Source: an uncultured Pelagibacteraceae bacterium (GTDB taxonomy: Bacteria > Pseudomonadota > Alphaproteobacteria > Pelagibacterales > Pelagibacteraceae). Taken from it: DNA of 64,000 bases. How positions within the stretch are numbered: position 1 is the stretch's first letter; every line of letters begins with the position of its first letter. The stretch lies in the NCBI GenBank assembly GCA_902629955.1, contig CACOSS010000003.1, positions 30,331-94,330 of the forward strand, in the 5' to 3' direction. Of this stretch, positions 35,150 to 43,127 are shown piece by piece. Under the pieces are notes generated by a model. It saw nothing but the letters and a program-made list of their open reading frames with translations, searched no databases and was not told the DNA's origin. The position numbers and the translations under genes were made by a program.

Positions 35150-36204
35150 TCAAGATCTTTTTTGTAATTATTATTTTTTTTTGTTCAAATCTTAATGCTA
35201 CTGAATTTAATTTAAAAAAAATTTTAAATTTAAATGAACCTTGGGGATCAAGTTTTATAAATGAGAATGAGTTATTGATAACTGAAAAATCTGGAATAAT
35301 AAAAATTATTAATTTAAAAAAAAAAGAGATAAGTATTATAGATCATAATTTAAATGTTCTTGAATATGGACAAGGAGGATTATTAGATATTCTTTTTAAA
35401 GATAATGTAATTTGGGTTTCGTATACTGAAGATAGAGGAAACTATAAAACTAGCACTTCTATCGCCAGGGGTGATTTCAATAGAAAGAAAATTGAATTTA
35501 AAAATCTATTTCAAGCTTATCCACCAATAGACTCTCCATATCATTTTGGATCAAGGATGGCCATAAAAGATGATTATTTATTTGCCTCGGTTGGCGAAAG
35601 AGGGCAAGGAATGATTGCACAAGATGCCTCAAAGCATCCTGGTAGTATAATTAGAATTCATATTGATGGAAAAATTCCTAAGGATAATCCAAAATTTTTA
35701 AATAAAAAAGATTGGTTGCCAGAAATTTATCAAATAGGAGTAAGAAATCCACAGGGACTTGCGCTGTCCCCTTTCGACCAAAAAGTTTATATTAGCAACC
35801 ATGGTGCAAAAGGTGGTGATTGGTTTGGTGAAGTAAAAAAGGGAGAAAATTACGGTTGGAAAATTTTAGGATGGGGCGGAACAAATTATAGTGGAACTAA
35901 AATTGGGCCAAAATGGAAGCCAGGTTTTACAAAAGCTATACAATACTGGGTTCCCTCAATAGCTACTAGTGCAATAACCATATATAAAGGTGAAGAATTC
36001 AAAGAATGGAACGGCCAAGCATTAATTACTTCTTTGAAAGATATGTCTTTAAGAAAATTAGATTTTAATAATTTAGAAAGTGTTAAGGAAGATATTATTT
36101 TTCAGGGAAAAATAGGTAGAATAAGAGATATTCAAATACATCCTAAAAATGGTAAGATTTATTTTTTAAGCAAAAAAAGTTTATGGATAATGGAAAAAAT
36201 ATAA
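35146..36204 (+). CDS. PQQ-dependent sugar dehydrogenase-like beta-propeller (periplasmic)
   Basis: A 352-residue secreted protein (signal peptide residues 1-18, ending LNA) of the GSDH/aldose sugar dehydrogenase family. LNEPWGSSFINENELLITEK is the usual first blade; YHFGSRMAI provides the His-x-x-x-R site; GVRNPQGLALSP and KGENYGWKILGWG are the diagnostic later blades. It would oxidise aldoses with PQQ in the periplasm. No pqq biosynthesis genes are in the window, so cofactor supply is unproven. It overlaps the upstream gene by 4 bases. Confidence 0.85.
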   Translation: MIKIFFVIIIFFCSNLNATEFNLKKILNLNEPWGSSFINENELLITEKSGIIKIINLKKKEISIIDHNLNVLEYGQGGLLDILFKDNVIWVSYTEDRGNYKTSTSIARGDFNRKKIEFKNLFQAYPPIDSPYHFGSRMAIKDDYLFASVGERGQGMIAQDASKHPGSIIRIHIDGKIPKDNPKFLNKKDWLPEIYQIGVRNPQGLALSPFDQKVYISNHGAKGGDWFGEVKKGENYGWKILGWGGTNYSGTKIGPKWKPGFTKAIQYWVPSIATSAITIYKGEEFKEWNGQALITSLKDMSLRKLDFNNLESVKEDIIFQGKIGRIRDIQIHPKNGKIYFLSKKSLWIMEKI

Positions 36205-36208
36205 ATTT

Positions 36209-37789
36209 ATGAATTATGATTATTTAATTGTTGGCGCTGGGTCTGCAGGATGTGTACTTGCTAACAGATTATCTGAAAATAGTGATCATAAAGTTGCAAT
36301 ATTTGAGGCTGGTGGATCAAGTGATTTGTGGAAAGTAAAAATGCCTCTTGCATTACTTTATACAATGCATGATCCAAAGTATAATTGGAAATATTATTCA
36401 GAGCCAGAACCTTATTTAAATAATAGAAGAATTTTTTGCCCAAGGGGTAAAATGATAGGAGGTTGCTCTTCCCATAATGGAATGGTTTTTGTTAGAGGTA
36501 ATAGAGACGATTATTCAAGGTGGGAAGGTTTTGGTTTAAAAAATTGGTCTTATGAGAAGGTTTTGCCTTATTTCAAAAAAATAGAGACTTGGTCAGAAGG
36601 TGAAAATCAATATAGAGGATCTCTAGGTCCATTGCCAATAAATTTATCTAAAAACTCAAATCCATTATTTAAAGCTTTTATTGATGCTGCAGGTCAAGCT
36701 GGACATAAAACAAATATAGATATGAATGGTGAAGAGCAAGAAGGTTTTGGTATGTTTGACACAACCATGCATAAAGGAGAAAGAGCGGGTGCAGGTAAAT
36801 ATTATCTGAATTCAGTAAAAAATAGAAAAAACTTAAGCATTTTAAAAAATTCGTTTGTTGAAAAAATAATATTTGATGGAAAAAAAGCTATAGGCTTACA
36901 AGTAAAAATTAAAAACGAAGTAAAAAAAATTTATGCAAATAAAGAAGTTATACTTAGCGGTGGTTCGATTAATTCACCTCAATTATTGATGATATCTGGA
37001 GTTGGTGATGCAAATCATTTAAAAGATAAAGGTATCGAAGTAATAAATGATCTCAAAGGAGTTGGTAAAAATTTACAAGATCATTTGGAAACTTATATTC
37101 AGCAAGAGTGTAAGACACCGAATACATTATATACTTACACAAAACTTATACCAAAAGTGTTAGCAGGTATTCAATGGTTTATGTTTAGGTCTGGACCATG
37201 TTCGAAATCATTTTTAGAAGCTGGCGGATTTGCAAAATCAAATCCTCAAAGAAAAGTTGCAAATATTCAATTTCATTTCTTTCCGTCATTTGTAATTAAT
37301 CATGGTCTAGTTGACCCTGATAGTCACGGTTATCAATTACATGCAAGTCCAAATCATCCAAAAAGTAGAGGTCAAATTACATTAAATTCTTCTGATCCAT
37401 ATGAATATCCAAAAATATTATTTAATTATTTAAAAGAGGATGAGGATTTAAAGCAAACGAGAGAGTGTATTCATGTCGCAAGAAAAATATTATCTCAACC
37501 TGCTCTTTCAGAGCATGCTGGAAAAGAAGTTGGTCCTGGCTCAGACGCAAAATCCGATGATGAATTAGATGATTATATAAAATCTAAAGCAGATACTGCT
37601 TATCATCCATGTGGAACTTGTAAAATGGGAATTGATGATATGGCTGTGGTTGATGAAAATTTAAAAGTGAAAGGTGTTACAAATTTAAGAGTTATTGATG
37701 CATCAGTAATTCCAGAAATACCAAGTGCGAATTTAAATGCACCTGTCCTTATGATTGCTGAAAAAGGATCAGAATTAATACTTAATTGA
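36209..37789 (+). CDS. GMC-family FAD oxidoreductase (choline/alcohol dehydrogenase-like)
   Basis: A 526-residue GMC flavoenzyme. YLIVGAGSAGCVLANRL (5-21) is the FAD site; PRGKMIGGCSSHNGMVFVRG the GMC signature 1; GGSINSPQLLMISG signature 2; AYHPCGTCKMG (about 465-475) contains the catalytic His. Substrate candidates include choline, other primary alcohols, isethionate or sugar alcohols; the sequence alone does not decide. It is the last gene of the six-gene operon that starts at 31382. Confidence 0.85.
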   Translation: MNYDYLIVGAGSAGCVLANRLSENSDHKVAIFEAGGSSDLWKVKMPLALLYTMHDPKYNWKYYSEPEPYLNNRRIFCPRGKMIGGCSSHNGMVFVRGNRDDYSRWEGFGLKNWSYEKVLPYFKKIETWSEGENQYRGSLGPLPINLSKNSNPLFKAFIDAAGQAGHKTNIDMNGEEQEGFGMFDTTMHKGERAGAGKYYLNSVKNRKNLSILKNSFVEKIIFDGKKAIGLQVKIKNEVKKIYANKEVILSGGSINSPQLLMISGVGDANHLKDKGIEVINDLKGVGKNLQDHLETYIQQECKTPNTLYTYTKLIPKVLAGIQWFMFRSGPCSKSFLEAGGFAKSNPQRKVANIQFHFFPSFVINHGLVDPDSHGYQLHASPNHPKSRGQITLNSSDPYEYPKILFNYLKEDEDLKQTRECIHVARKILSQPALSEHAGKEVGPGSDAKSDDELDDYIKSKADTAYHPCGTCKMGIDDMAVVDENLKVKGVTNLRVIDASVIPEIPSANLNAPVLMIAEKGSELILN

Positions 37790-37798
37790 TTTAACTTA

Positions 37799-37975
37799 TT
37801 ACTTGATTGAACAAATGTCTTTAATTACTGGAATGTTAGCACAATCACCACACTTAGTAATTTTTACAATGCATCCATCGTCAAGTTTTTTAACATCAAC
37901 TACTCTATGACACTTTGAACAAGTTGATGATATTGTTAAACCACATTTTCTACAATTATGTGTTTCAAGTTCCAT
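37799..37975 (-). CDS. Small zinc-ribbon-like protein
   Basis: A 58-residue ORF not long enough for standard cut-offs. It has eight cysteines, six of them in three CxxC pairs: CRKC (8-11), CSKC (19-22) and CGDC (43-46), plus Cys35 and Cys55. This would suit one or two zinc or iron sites of the rubredoxin/zinc-ribbon type. No signal peptide. Its start faces the Fur-box-like palindromes 70 bases away, so metal-linked control is possible. Coding is supported by the regular Cys spacing and a clean start and stop. Confidence 0.65.
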   Translation of the reverse strand: MELETHNCRKCGLTISSTCSKCHRVVDVKKLDDGCIVKITKCGDCANIPVIKDICSIK

Positions 37976-38041
37976 AACAATAAGATATGAAATTAAATAT
38001 TTTTTTCAACTTTTTAAAATTTTTTGATAATAACTCTCAAA

Positions 38042-38060
38042 ATTAATGATAATCATTATC
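38042..38060. promoter_or_regulatory. Fur-box-like operator 1
   Basis: ATTAATGATAATCATTATC agrees with the E. coli Fur consensus at 17 of 19 positions. An 8-1-8 inverted repeat ATGATAATCATTATCAT spans 38046-38062. It lies between divergent small genes, so Fur (or the alphaproteobacterial homologue Mur) could repress one or both when metal is sufficient. Confidence 0.75.
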
Positions 38061-38100
38061 ATGAAAATTATGCGTAAAATTGATATTAAAAAATTTAGTT

Positions 38101-38119
38101 GTTAATGATTATCATTTAC
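38101..38119. promoter_or_regulatory. Fur-box-like operator 2
   Basis: GTTAATGATTATCATTTAC matches the Fur consensus at about 15 of 19 positions; the core AATGAT-T-ATCATT (38104-38116) is a perfect 6-1-6 repeat. It ends 16 bases before the ATG of the 147-residue gene, where a bound repressor would block initiation. It is spaced 59 bases, about 5.6 helical turns, from operator 1. Confidence 0.7.
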
Positions 38120-38134
38120 AAAAAAAAAAATTAA

Positions 38135-38578
38135 ATGAAAAATAAAGATACATCAAAACCTTTAATGCTTTACTTGGCTGAGTCGATTTATTTACATCTT
38201 GTCAAAATTAAAATAACAGAAAAAAATATTACAAATATTGAGTTGGTAGAACGATTTTTAGCCTCAAATGAATTTCAAAAAATTAAAAAAGGTGCTTTTC
38301 ACGATAACCTTTTTATTAAATTAAAGGAAAATAATTTTATAAATAATGAAACAGGCAAAAAAATTCCGAAAGAAACAATTGATCTACTCAATATACAGAA
38401 AAATACAGTAATAAAGCAATTTCAGGAGGATAGTGAGACTTATTTTGCTAAAAGTTCTTTTCCATTATCTACCTCTCAGAATGCCTTTGGTTTGGTGTGG
38501 CGAATGTGCGAAACCTATGAACTATGGTGCAAAGAAATGAAAAAAGATAAATTGATAAAACTTAAATTTATATACTAG
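38135..38578 (+). CDS. Hypothetical protein preceded by two Fur-like boxes
   Basis: A 147-residue soluble, mostly helical protein with no signal peptide and no motif I recognise. Notable are LYLAESIYLHLVKIKITEKN near the N-terminus and a Trp/Cys-containing C-terminal stretch (GLVWRMCETYELWCKEMKK, about 120-138). The only functional hint is upstream: two strong Fur-box-like palindromes within 95 bases. An iron- or manganese-responsive role is therefore inferred. It overlaps the convergent msrB gene by 4 bases. Confidence 0.7.
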   Translation: MKNKDTSKPLMLYLAESIYLHLVKIKITEKNITNIELVERFLASNEFQKIKKGAFHDNLFIKLKENNFINNETGKKIPKETIDLLNIQKNTVIKQFQEDSETYFAKSSFPLSTSQNAFGLVWRMCETYELWCKEMKKDKLIKLKFIY

Positions 38579-39033
38579 TTTGAAGGAATAAAAATCAAAC
38601 ATAGACCATTGTTACAAAATCTTTTACCAGTATCTGAGGGTCCATCATCAAATACATGACCATGATGTGCTCCACAATTTGCACAATGATATTCAATACG
38701 TTTCATACCAAATGAGTAATCAACTCTAGTCTCAAACGCTCCTGGAAGAGCTTCAGAAAATGAAGGCCAGCCGGTTCCGCTATCAAATTTCGAATTTGAG
38801 GAGAATAATTTAGCATTACAATTTGCACAATGATAAAAACCTTCTCTTGTCTCATAATTTAGACTGCTAGTAAATGGTCTTTCGGTTCCTTCTTTAAACA
38901 TTATTTTTTTTTGCTCATCGGTTAATAATTTATTAATTATTTTTTTTTCTACTTTTGCATACAATGATTTAGGAAATAAAAACAAAGATGAAAAAGTTGT
39001 TAATATAAATTTTATAAATTCTCTTTTTTTCAT
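38575..39033 (-). CDS. msrB: Peptide-methionine (R)-S-oxide reductase, exported
   Basis: A 152-residue MsrB. A signal peptide spans residues 1-26 (basic start, hydrophobic core, LYA). The structural zinc cysteines are C69/C72 and C117/C120; the catalytic Cys is C140 in GKRFC; GTGWPSF and HCANCGAHHGHVF are family hallmarks. C145 might act as resolving Cys. It would repair oxidised methionine in periplasmic proteins. The start directly follows the stop of a 33-residue membrane peptide gene. Confidence 0.92.
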   Translation of the reverse strand: MKKREFIKFILTTFSSLFLFPKSLYAKVEKKIINKLLTDEQKKIMFKEGTERPFTSSLNYETREGFYHCANCNAKLFSSNSKFDSGTGWPSFSEALPGAFETRVDYSFGMKRIEYHCANCGAHHGHVFDDGPSDTGKRFCNNGLCLIFIPSN

Positions 39034-39135
39034 TTAAATAATACTTATCCCATTCATATAAAATATAATACCCAAAGCAAAAACTAATGCTAAATAAATT
39101 AGGAAATAAATTAGATATTTAAATTTTTTTTTCAT
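39034..39135 (-). CDS. 33-residue single-span membrane peptide
   Basis: A short ORF starting MKKKFKYLIYFLIYLALVF: basic N-terminus, one hydrophobic helix, short polar end. It starts within the stop of the SRAP gene (ATGA overlap at 39132-39135) and stops one base before the msrB ATG, leaving no free sequence between genes. This tight coupling is the main evidence that it is translated. Function unknown. Confidence 0.55.
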   Translation of the reverse strand: MKKKFKYLIYFLIYLALVFALGIIFYMNGISII

Positions 39136-39764
39136 ATAAGATTTACTTTATCTATTAAACTAGGACTATTATTTTGAGGTTTATTAACATCTTTGGATAT
39201 TTCATAAAAATCAAAATTAGTTTTTTTTCTATTATTTAAAAATGGAGTTATATCATCTTGACTAGCATCCAAATATTTTTCAATATCTTCTTCATTTAAT
39301 GTAACAGGTTGTCTGTGATGGATTTGTTTAATATTCTCTTCTGCTTCCTCAGTAATTAAACAAAATTCATTATTATTATATATAGCAGCTACATACATTG
39401 TTTTTTTATCTTCCCTAGAAAAATAATATGGTGTTTTTATTGTCCCCTCTCGTTTCCATTCATAAAATCCATCCATAACAGATACGCATCTAGTTTTTTT
39501 AATTAGATTTTTGAAAGAAACTTTTTCATTTATAGTTTCTAACCTAGCATTAATTAAGGCTTTAAAGTCTTTATTTTTTGCCCAAGAGGGAACAATCCCC
39601 CATTTTATTTTCTCAAGTGTATTTCCATTTGTGTATTTTTTAATTATTGGAAGATCTTGTGATGGATGCGCATTATAATTTATATCATTTTCAACTTTAA
39701 TGGATTTTGTAATAATATTTTTTGTTTTATTAACCGGATTTGTTATTACATATCTTCCACACAT
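39132..39764 (-). CDS. SOS response-associated (SRAP/YedK/HMCES) protein
   Basis: A 210-residue SRAP-fold protein. MCGRYV presents Cys2 for covalent capture of abasic sites in single-stranded DNA; DGFYEWKR (about 99-106) and IHHRQPVTL (about 147-155) contain the conserved Glu and His. It shields abasic DNA and slows strand breakage. It is coupled to the membrane peptide and msrB downstream, a damage-repair grouping with methionine sulfoxide reductase. Length is normal. Confidence 0.92.
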   Translation of the reverse strand: MCGRYVITNPVNKTKNIITKSIKVENDINYNAHPSQDLPIIKKYTNGNTLEKIKWGIVPSWAKNKDFKALINARLETINEKVSFKNLIKKTRCVSVMDGFYEWKREGTIKTPYYFSREDKKTMYVAAIYNNNEFCLITEEAEENIKQIHHRQPVTLNEEDIEKYLDASQDDITPFLNNRKKTNFDFYEISKDVNKPQNNSPSLIDKVNLI

Positions 39765-39769
39765 AAAAA

Positions 39770-40462
39770 TTAACGAGCTAATTTAATAAAAATATCTCCC
39801 ATCCCTGACTGTAAACTTTCTACAGGTGTATTATTTCTTATATCACAATATTCACCTGTTACTTCGTTCTTTGCAATGTAATTTATATTTTGTTCGTTAC
39901 AAGGTTTTGCTTTATGCAGAAGACCAATTACTAACTTTCCTTCTATTTCAAATACTTGATCTGTATCTAATTTATCATTTTTACAAAAATAATCTTTATT
40001 CACTCTTTCTGGAAAATCATCTTTTTTACACGGATTATCTATAGTAAGAACAAATATCTCTTTTTTAACATCCTTAAATTGGTGATTTATTTTTTTTACT
40101 TTTGAATATTTCATAATATCGCAGGAACAGGGTATGCAACATCTATAGTAATACCCACAAATTTTTTTATTAGATTTCTCTTGATTAACATATAGAAACT
40201 CCGGCATGCTACCTGGACTAATTAATGATCCACTTACTGCGCAATATAATTTATTATATTCAATAAATTCATCATAATTCATATTTTGATCAATAATAAA
40301 TTTGAAAAACTTTGGTCCAGCAGCGTTTCTATTTTGATCAGGAAATATTTTTGACCAATTTGAAACTAAAGTTTCATAATAGTCCTGTCCTGATGAATTT
40401 ACAGTTGTATGGAAGCTTGTTAAAAAAAGTATTAAAATAGCTAACTTAGAAATTCTTAACAT
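39770..40462 (-). CDS. Secreted cysteine-rich protein, unknown
   Basis: A 230-residue protein with a signal peptide (about residues 1-23). The mature part contains around a dozen cysteines, with a cluster CGYYYRCCIPCSCD (about 97-110) and CKKDDFPERV. Such a cluster in the periplasm suggests disulfides or metal binding. No family recognised. It lies 5 bases upstream of the SRAP gene on the same strand, so they are probably co-transcribed. Confidence 0.65.
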   Translation of the reverse strand: MLRISKLAILILFLTSFHTTVNSSGQDYYETLVSNWSKIFPDQNRNAAGPKFFKFIIDQNMNYDEFIEYNKLYCAVSGSLISPGSMPEFLYVNQEKSNKKICGYYYRCCIPCSCDIMKYSKVKKINHQFKDVKKEIFVLTIDNPCKKDDFPERVNKDYFCKNDKLDTDQVFEIEGKLVIGLLHKAKPCNEQNINYIAKNEVTGEYCDIRNNTPVESLQSGMGDIFIKLAR

Positions 40463-40495
40463 ATATGCGTTTTTTTGATTTTAACTAAACTAGAT

Positions 40496-40639
40496 TTAAA
40501 AACCCATTCTTGACCAGTTAACTTTATCCTGTGTCTCGCTCTTAAATTTTTTTATTTCTTTATTCGATGGTTTTCTAAACACAAATGCCATAAGCCCTGC
40601 GAACGCAACAACAATTAACGAAAATAAGCACGAAGTCAT
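40496..40639 (-). CDS. Small membrane protein (47 residues)
   Basis: A short ORF with an N-terminal hydrophobic span (about residues 4-21, SLIVVAFAGLMAFV) and a basic hydrophilic tail ending KVNWSRMGF. The topology resembles other tiny membrane proteins of this genome. It stands alone between two larger genes on the same strand; coding is supported by start, span and composition but no homologue is recognised. Confidence 0.45.
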   Translation of the reverse strand: MTSCLFSLIVVAFAGLMAFVFRKPSNKEIKKFKSETQDKVNWSRMGF

Positions 40640-40707
40640 ATGGAAATAATAACAAAAAATTTACTCATAAAAAATGAGCACAATTGTCCTAGGTATAGAT
40701 TGTATTT

Positions 40708-42138
40708 TTATTGTTTTATTTTAATAGTCTTGTTAATTCTCGATATTTTTAAATTTGTCTTTTTACCATTGGTCCACTGAACAACTACTTTACGAATCTT
40801 CTCGCCCTTACGTAAACCAAAATGAGCTACTGGCTCCATTTGACACAAATACCCAGACCCTGCATCGATAGTTTTTGAATGCTCTCTTAAATTAGAAACT
40901 AAGGTAACCGTCGCACCCCTTGCAGGTGCACCAAATTTATTTAATGGTTGAATTCTAATATAATTGAATTTTTTTTTTAAGTTTGCTTTATAAAGACTTA
41001 AAGGTTGTAAACCTGTTTCACCATGGGAAACTAGCAATTCTAATATGCCATCATTATCGATGTCAGCAACTGCTGCTCCTGTCCCTAGACCAAAATATTC
41101 CAAACCAACTTGTATATCTATTTTTTGAAGCACTCCATTTTCCAAAATTTTAAATAATTTATTTGGTTGATCAATATTATTCATAAATATTTCGTCATAT
41201 CCATCGTTATCGAAATCTGCTGATATAACTGTTCTTATACGAGTTGGTTCATTAAAATCAGGTTTAGCAATGTCTCGAAATTCATTTCCATCTAATGCAA
41301 ATATTCTATGACTTCCATTCCAATTAGAGCTTATGATATCTAATTGTCCTCTATAAAAAACGTCAGAAAGAGTTGTTCCTCTGCCATTTTCATATTTGTC
41401 TTGTACCTTGTAATCATTTGCTAACTCTATAAAAGAACCATTGTTATTTTTATATAAAAAATTTGATCCTCTTTCATTTGCTGCAAAAATATCTGTATTC
41501 TTAGAAAGAATATGGCCAGCAATAACTGCTCTTCCTCCTGTTACTCGATCAATTTTTAATTTTGGTGCCTTATCAATTAATATATCATTATTTAATTCGT
41601 AAAATCTTGTAGGGCCACCATAATTTGCAACATAAAACCCGAAGGATCCATCTCCATTTCTATCAACGCATACAACAGATCTACCAGCTGTAAGATTAAG
41701 TGATTTTTTATTTTTTTCTATTTCAAATATATCAAAAAATTTTTTTTGGTTTTGATCAAGAAGTCTATCTGAATATTTTTTCTCACCACTATAAGTATCA
41801 GTGTTTAAAAAATAAATTTCCTCATATCCATCTTTATCTACATCGCAAGCAGCAACTCCAATGGTTTTTCTATCTGTATCGTTAAAAATATTATCATCTA
41901 TTGTGTCGGCTAGTTTATTATTTTTAAACCCTAAAGCTAAGTTTTTAAAACCAAATCCTGTAACTAAAAACTCATAATTATTATCTTTGTTAACATCTGA
42001 AACTGCTACACCATAACTTAGTCTCGGTTCATTATTTTCAATTATATCTGATATGTCTTTAAAAAATTCAGCAAAACTAATAGTAAAATTAAAAGTAAAA
42101 ATGAATATATATATAATTAGTTTTTTAATTGTTTTCAT
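40708..42138 (-). CDS. Secreted VCBS/FG-GAP propeller with ASPIC/UnbV domain (CRTAC1-like)
   Basis: A 476-residue exported protein (signal peptide about 1-23). Repeated calcium-loop blades of D-x-D/N-x-D-G type appear at VSDVNKDNNYE, ACDVDKDGYEE, CVDRNGDGSF, SADFDNDGYDE and VADIDNDGILE. The end, from about residue 395, has GAPARGATVTLVS and SGYLCQMEPVAHFGL, the ASPIC/UnbV domain. It is probably periplasmic or surface-bound and calcium-stabilised; the ligand is unknown. Confidence 0.85.
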   Translation of the reverse strand: MKTIKKLIIYIFIFTFNFTISFAEFFKDISDIIENNEPRLSYGVAVSDVNKDNNYEFLVTGFGFKNLALGFKNNKLADTIDDNIFNDTDRKTIGVAACDVDKDGYEEIYFLNTDTYSGEKKYSDRLLDQNQKKFFDIFEIEKNKKSLNLTAGRSVVCVDRNGDGSFGFYVANYGGPTRFYELNNDILIDKAPKLKIDRVTGGRAVIAGHILSKNTDIFAANERGSNFLYKNNNGSFIELANDYKVQDKYENGRGTTLSDVFYRGQLDIISSNWNGSHRIFALDGNEFRDIAKPDFNEPTRIRTVISADFDNDGYDEIFMNNIDQPNKLFKILENGVLQKIDIQVGLEYFGLGTGAAVADIDNDGILELLVSHGETGLQPLSLYKANLKKKFNYIRIQPLNKFGAPARGATVTLVSNLREHSKTIDAGSGYLCQMEPVAHFGLRKGEKIRKVVVQWTNGKKTNLKISRINKTIKIKQ

Positions 42139-42143
42139 AATTT

Positions 42144-42704
42144 TTAATATTCACTTATTCTTCCTTGTAAAATTAAGTTTTTATCGGCCACTATAATCTC
42201 GCCTGATCCAGATCCTACTCCTAAAATAGAATTTATAACCACATAATGAGTAACCAAAACTAAGTTTTTTTCACTATTCCATTGATTTATATATTGTTTT
42301 AAATTTTTGATTTGTTTATCTTCATTTGCAGAAAACCTCTCGTCATAAAATGAATTAAGAGCATCAAATTTTTTAAAATCACCAAACGCATAAAATGCTG
42401 TATCTTTACATCTACACCACTCGCTACTTAAAACTAGCTCTATTGGTATCTGGTTTTTGTCAAAAAATTTTCCTATTTTTTTTGATTGACTTACTCCTTT
42501 TTGATTTAGATTTCTTTGCGTTGAACAATCACTTAGAATGAATTCTGCTGGATCACCATTACCAGGTGCAAGCGAATGTCTGATAAAAACAATATTACTT
42601 TGCTCCTGCAATATCTTTATTAAATTTTCATTAGCGTAAGAATAATTTGAAATAATAAAAAATAATAAAAAAAAAACAAATAGTTTATTTTTAAAGAACA
42701 ACAT
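42144..42704 (-). CDS. Histidine phosphatase family protein, exported
   Basis: A 186-residue protein of the phosphoglycerate mutase-like superfamily with a signal peptide (about 1-24). IVFIRHSLAPG carries the catalytic RH pair (RHS in place of RHG); LSSEWCRCKDTA is the second arginine block; VLVTHYVVINSI the distal His. It probably dephosphorylates a small molecule or sugar in the periplasm. It overlaps the upstream DUF4149 gene by 14 bases. Confidence 0.82.
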   Translation of the reverse strand: MLFFKNKLFVFFLLFFIISNYSYANENLIKILQEQSNIVFIRHSLAPGNGDPAEFILSDCSTQRNLNQKGVSQSKKIGKFFDKNQIPIELVLSSEWCRCKDTAFYAFGDFKKFDALNSFYDERFSANEDKQIKNLKQYINQWNSEKNLVLVTHYVVINSILGVGSGSGEIIVADKNLILQGRISEY

Positions 42705-43074
42705 AAAGAAGAATAAAAATTTGCAAAAAATTTATAATAACAGAACCTGCATGCAAATATTTAAATTTAATATCTTTTTTTTGATCTCTTGCATTATTTA
42801 TCATTGGCATTAATATAAATAATGAGATGGCAAATAAAATTGCTACGGATATAAGCAGATAAAAATCAAAATTAATAAAATTTTTATAAATCAAAAATAT
42901 ACAAATTAATGAGACCAGTATTAAATTGATTGAATAATAATAAGGAAACATTGTTCTTACAAATTTTCTTGCTTGGTTTTCTTCTAGAACTTTAAAAATT
43001 AAGGGCGCAACCGCAAAAGAAAAAAATAACATTATGCCTAAGACAACTGAGGGTAAAATTATTTCAAATTGCAT
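42691..43074 (-). CDS. DUF4149 (TMEM205-like) membrane protein
   Basis: A 127-residue four-helix membrane protein. MLFFSFAVAPLIFKVLEENQ near the N-terminus and the closing KFKYLHAGSVIINFLQI resemble the TMEM205-like DUF4149 family. No established function. It is coupled by overlap to the histidine phosphatase gene. Confidence 0.68.
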   Translation of the reverse strand: MQFEIILPSVVLGIMLFFSFAVAPLIFKVLEENQARKFVRTMFPYYYSINLILVSLICIFLIYKNFINFDFYLLISVAILFAISLFILMPMINNARDQKKDIKFKYLHAGSVIINFLQIFILLYVVL

Positions 43075-43127
43075 GGTTGTGTCTACATCAATTCTTTTAA
43101 TACAAATAGATGCAAAATGTCCTTAAT

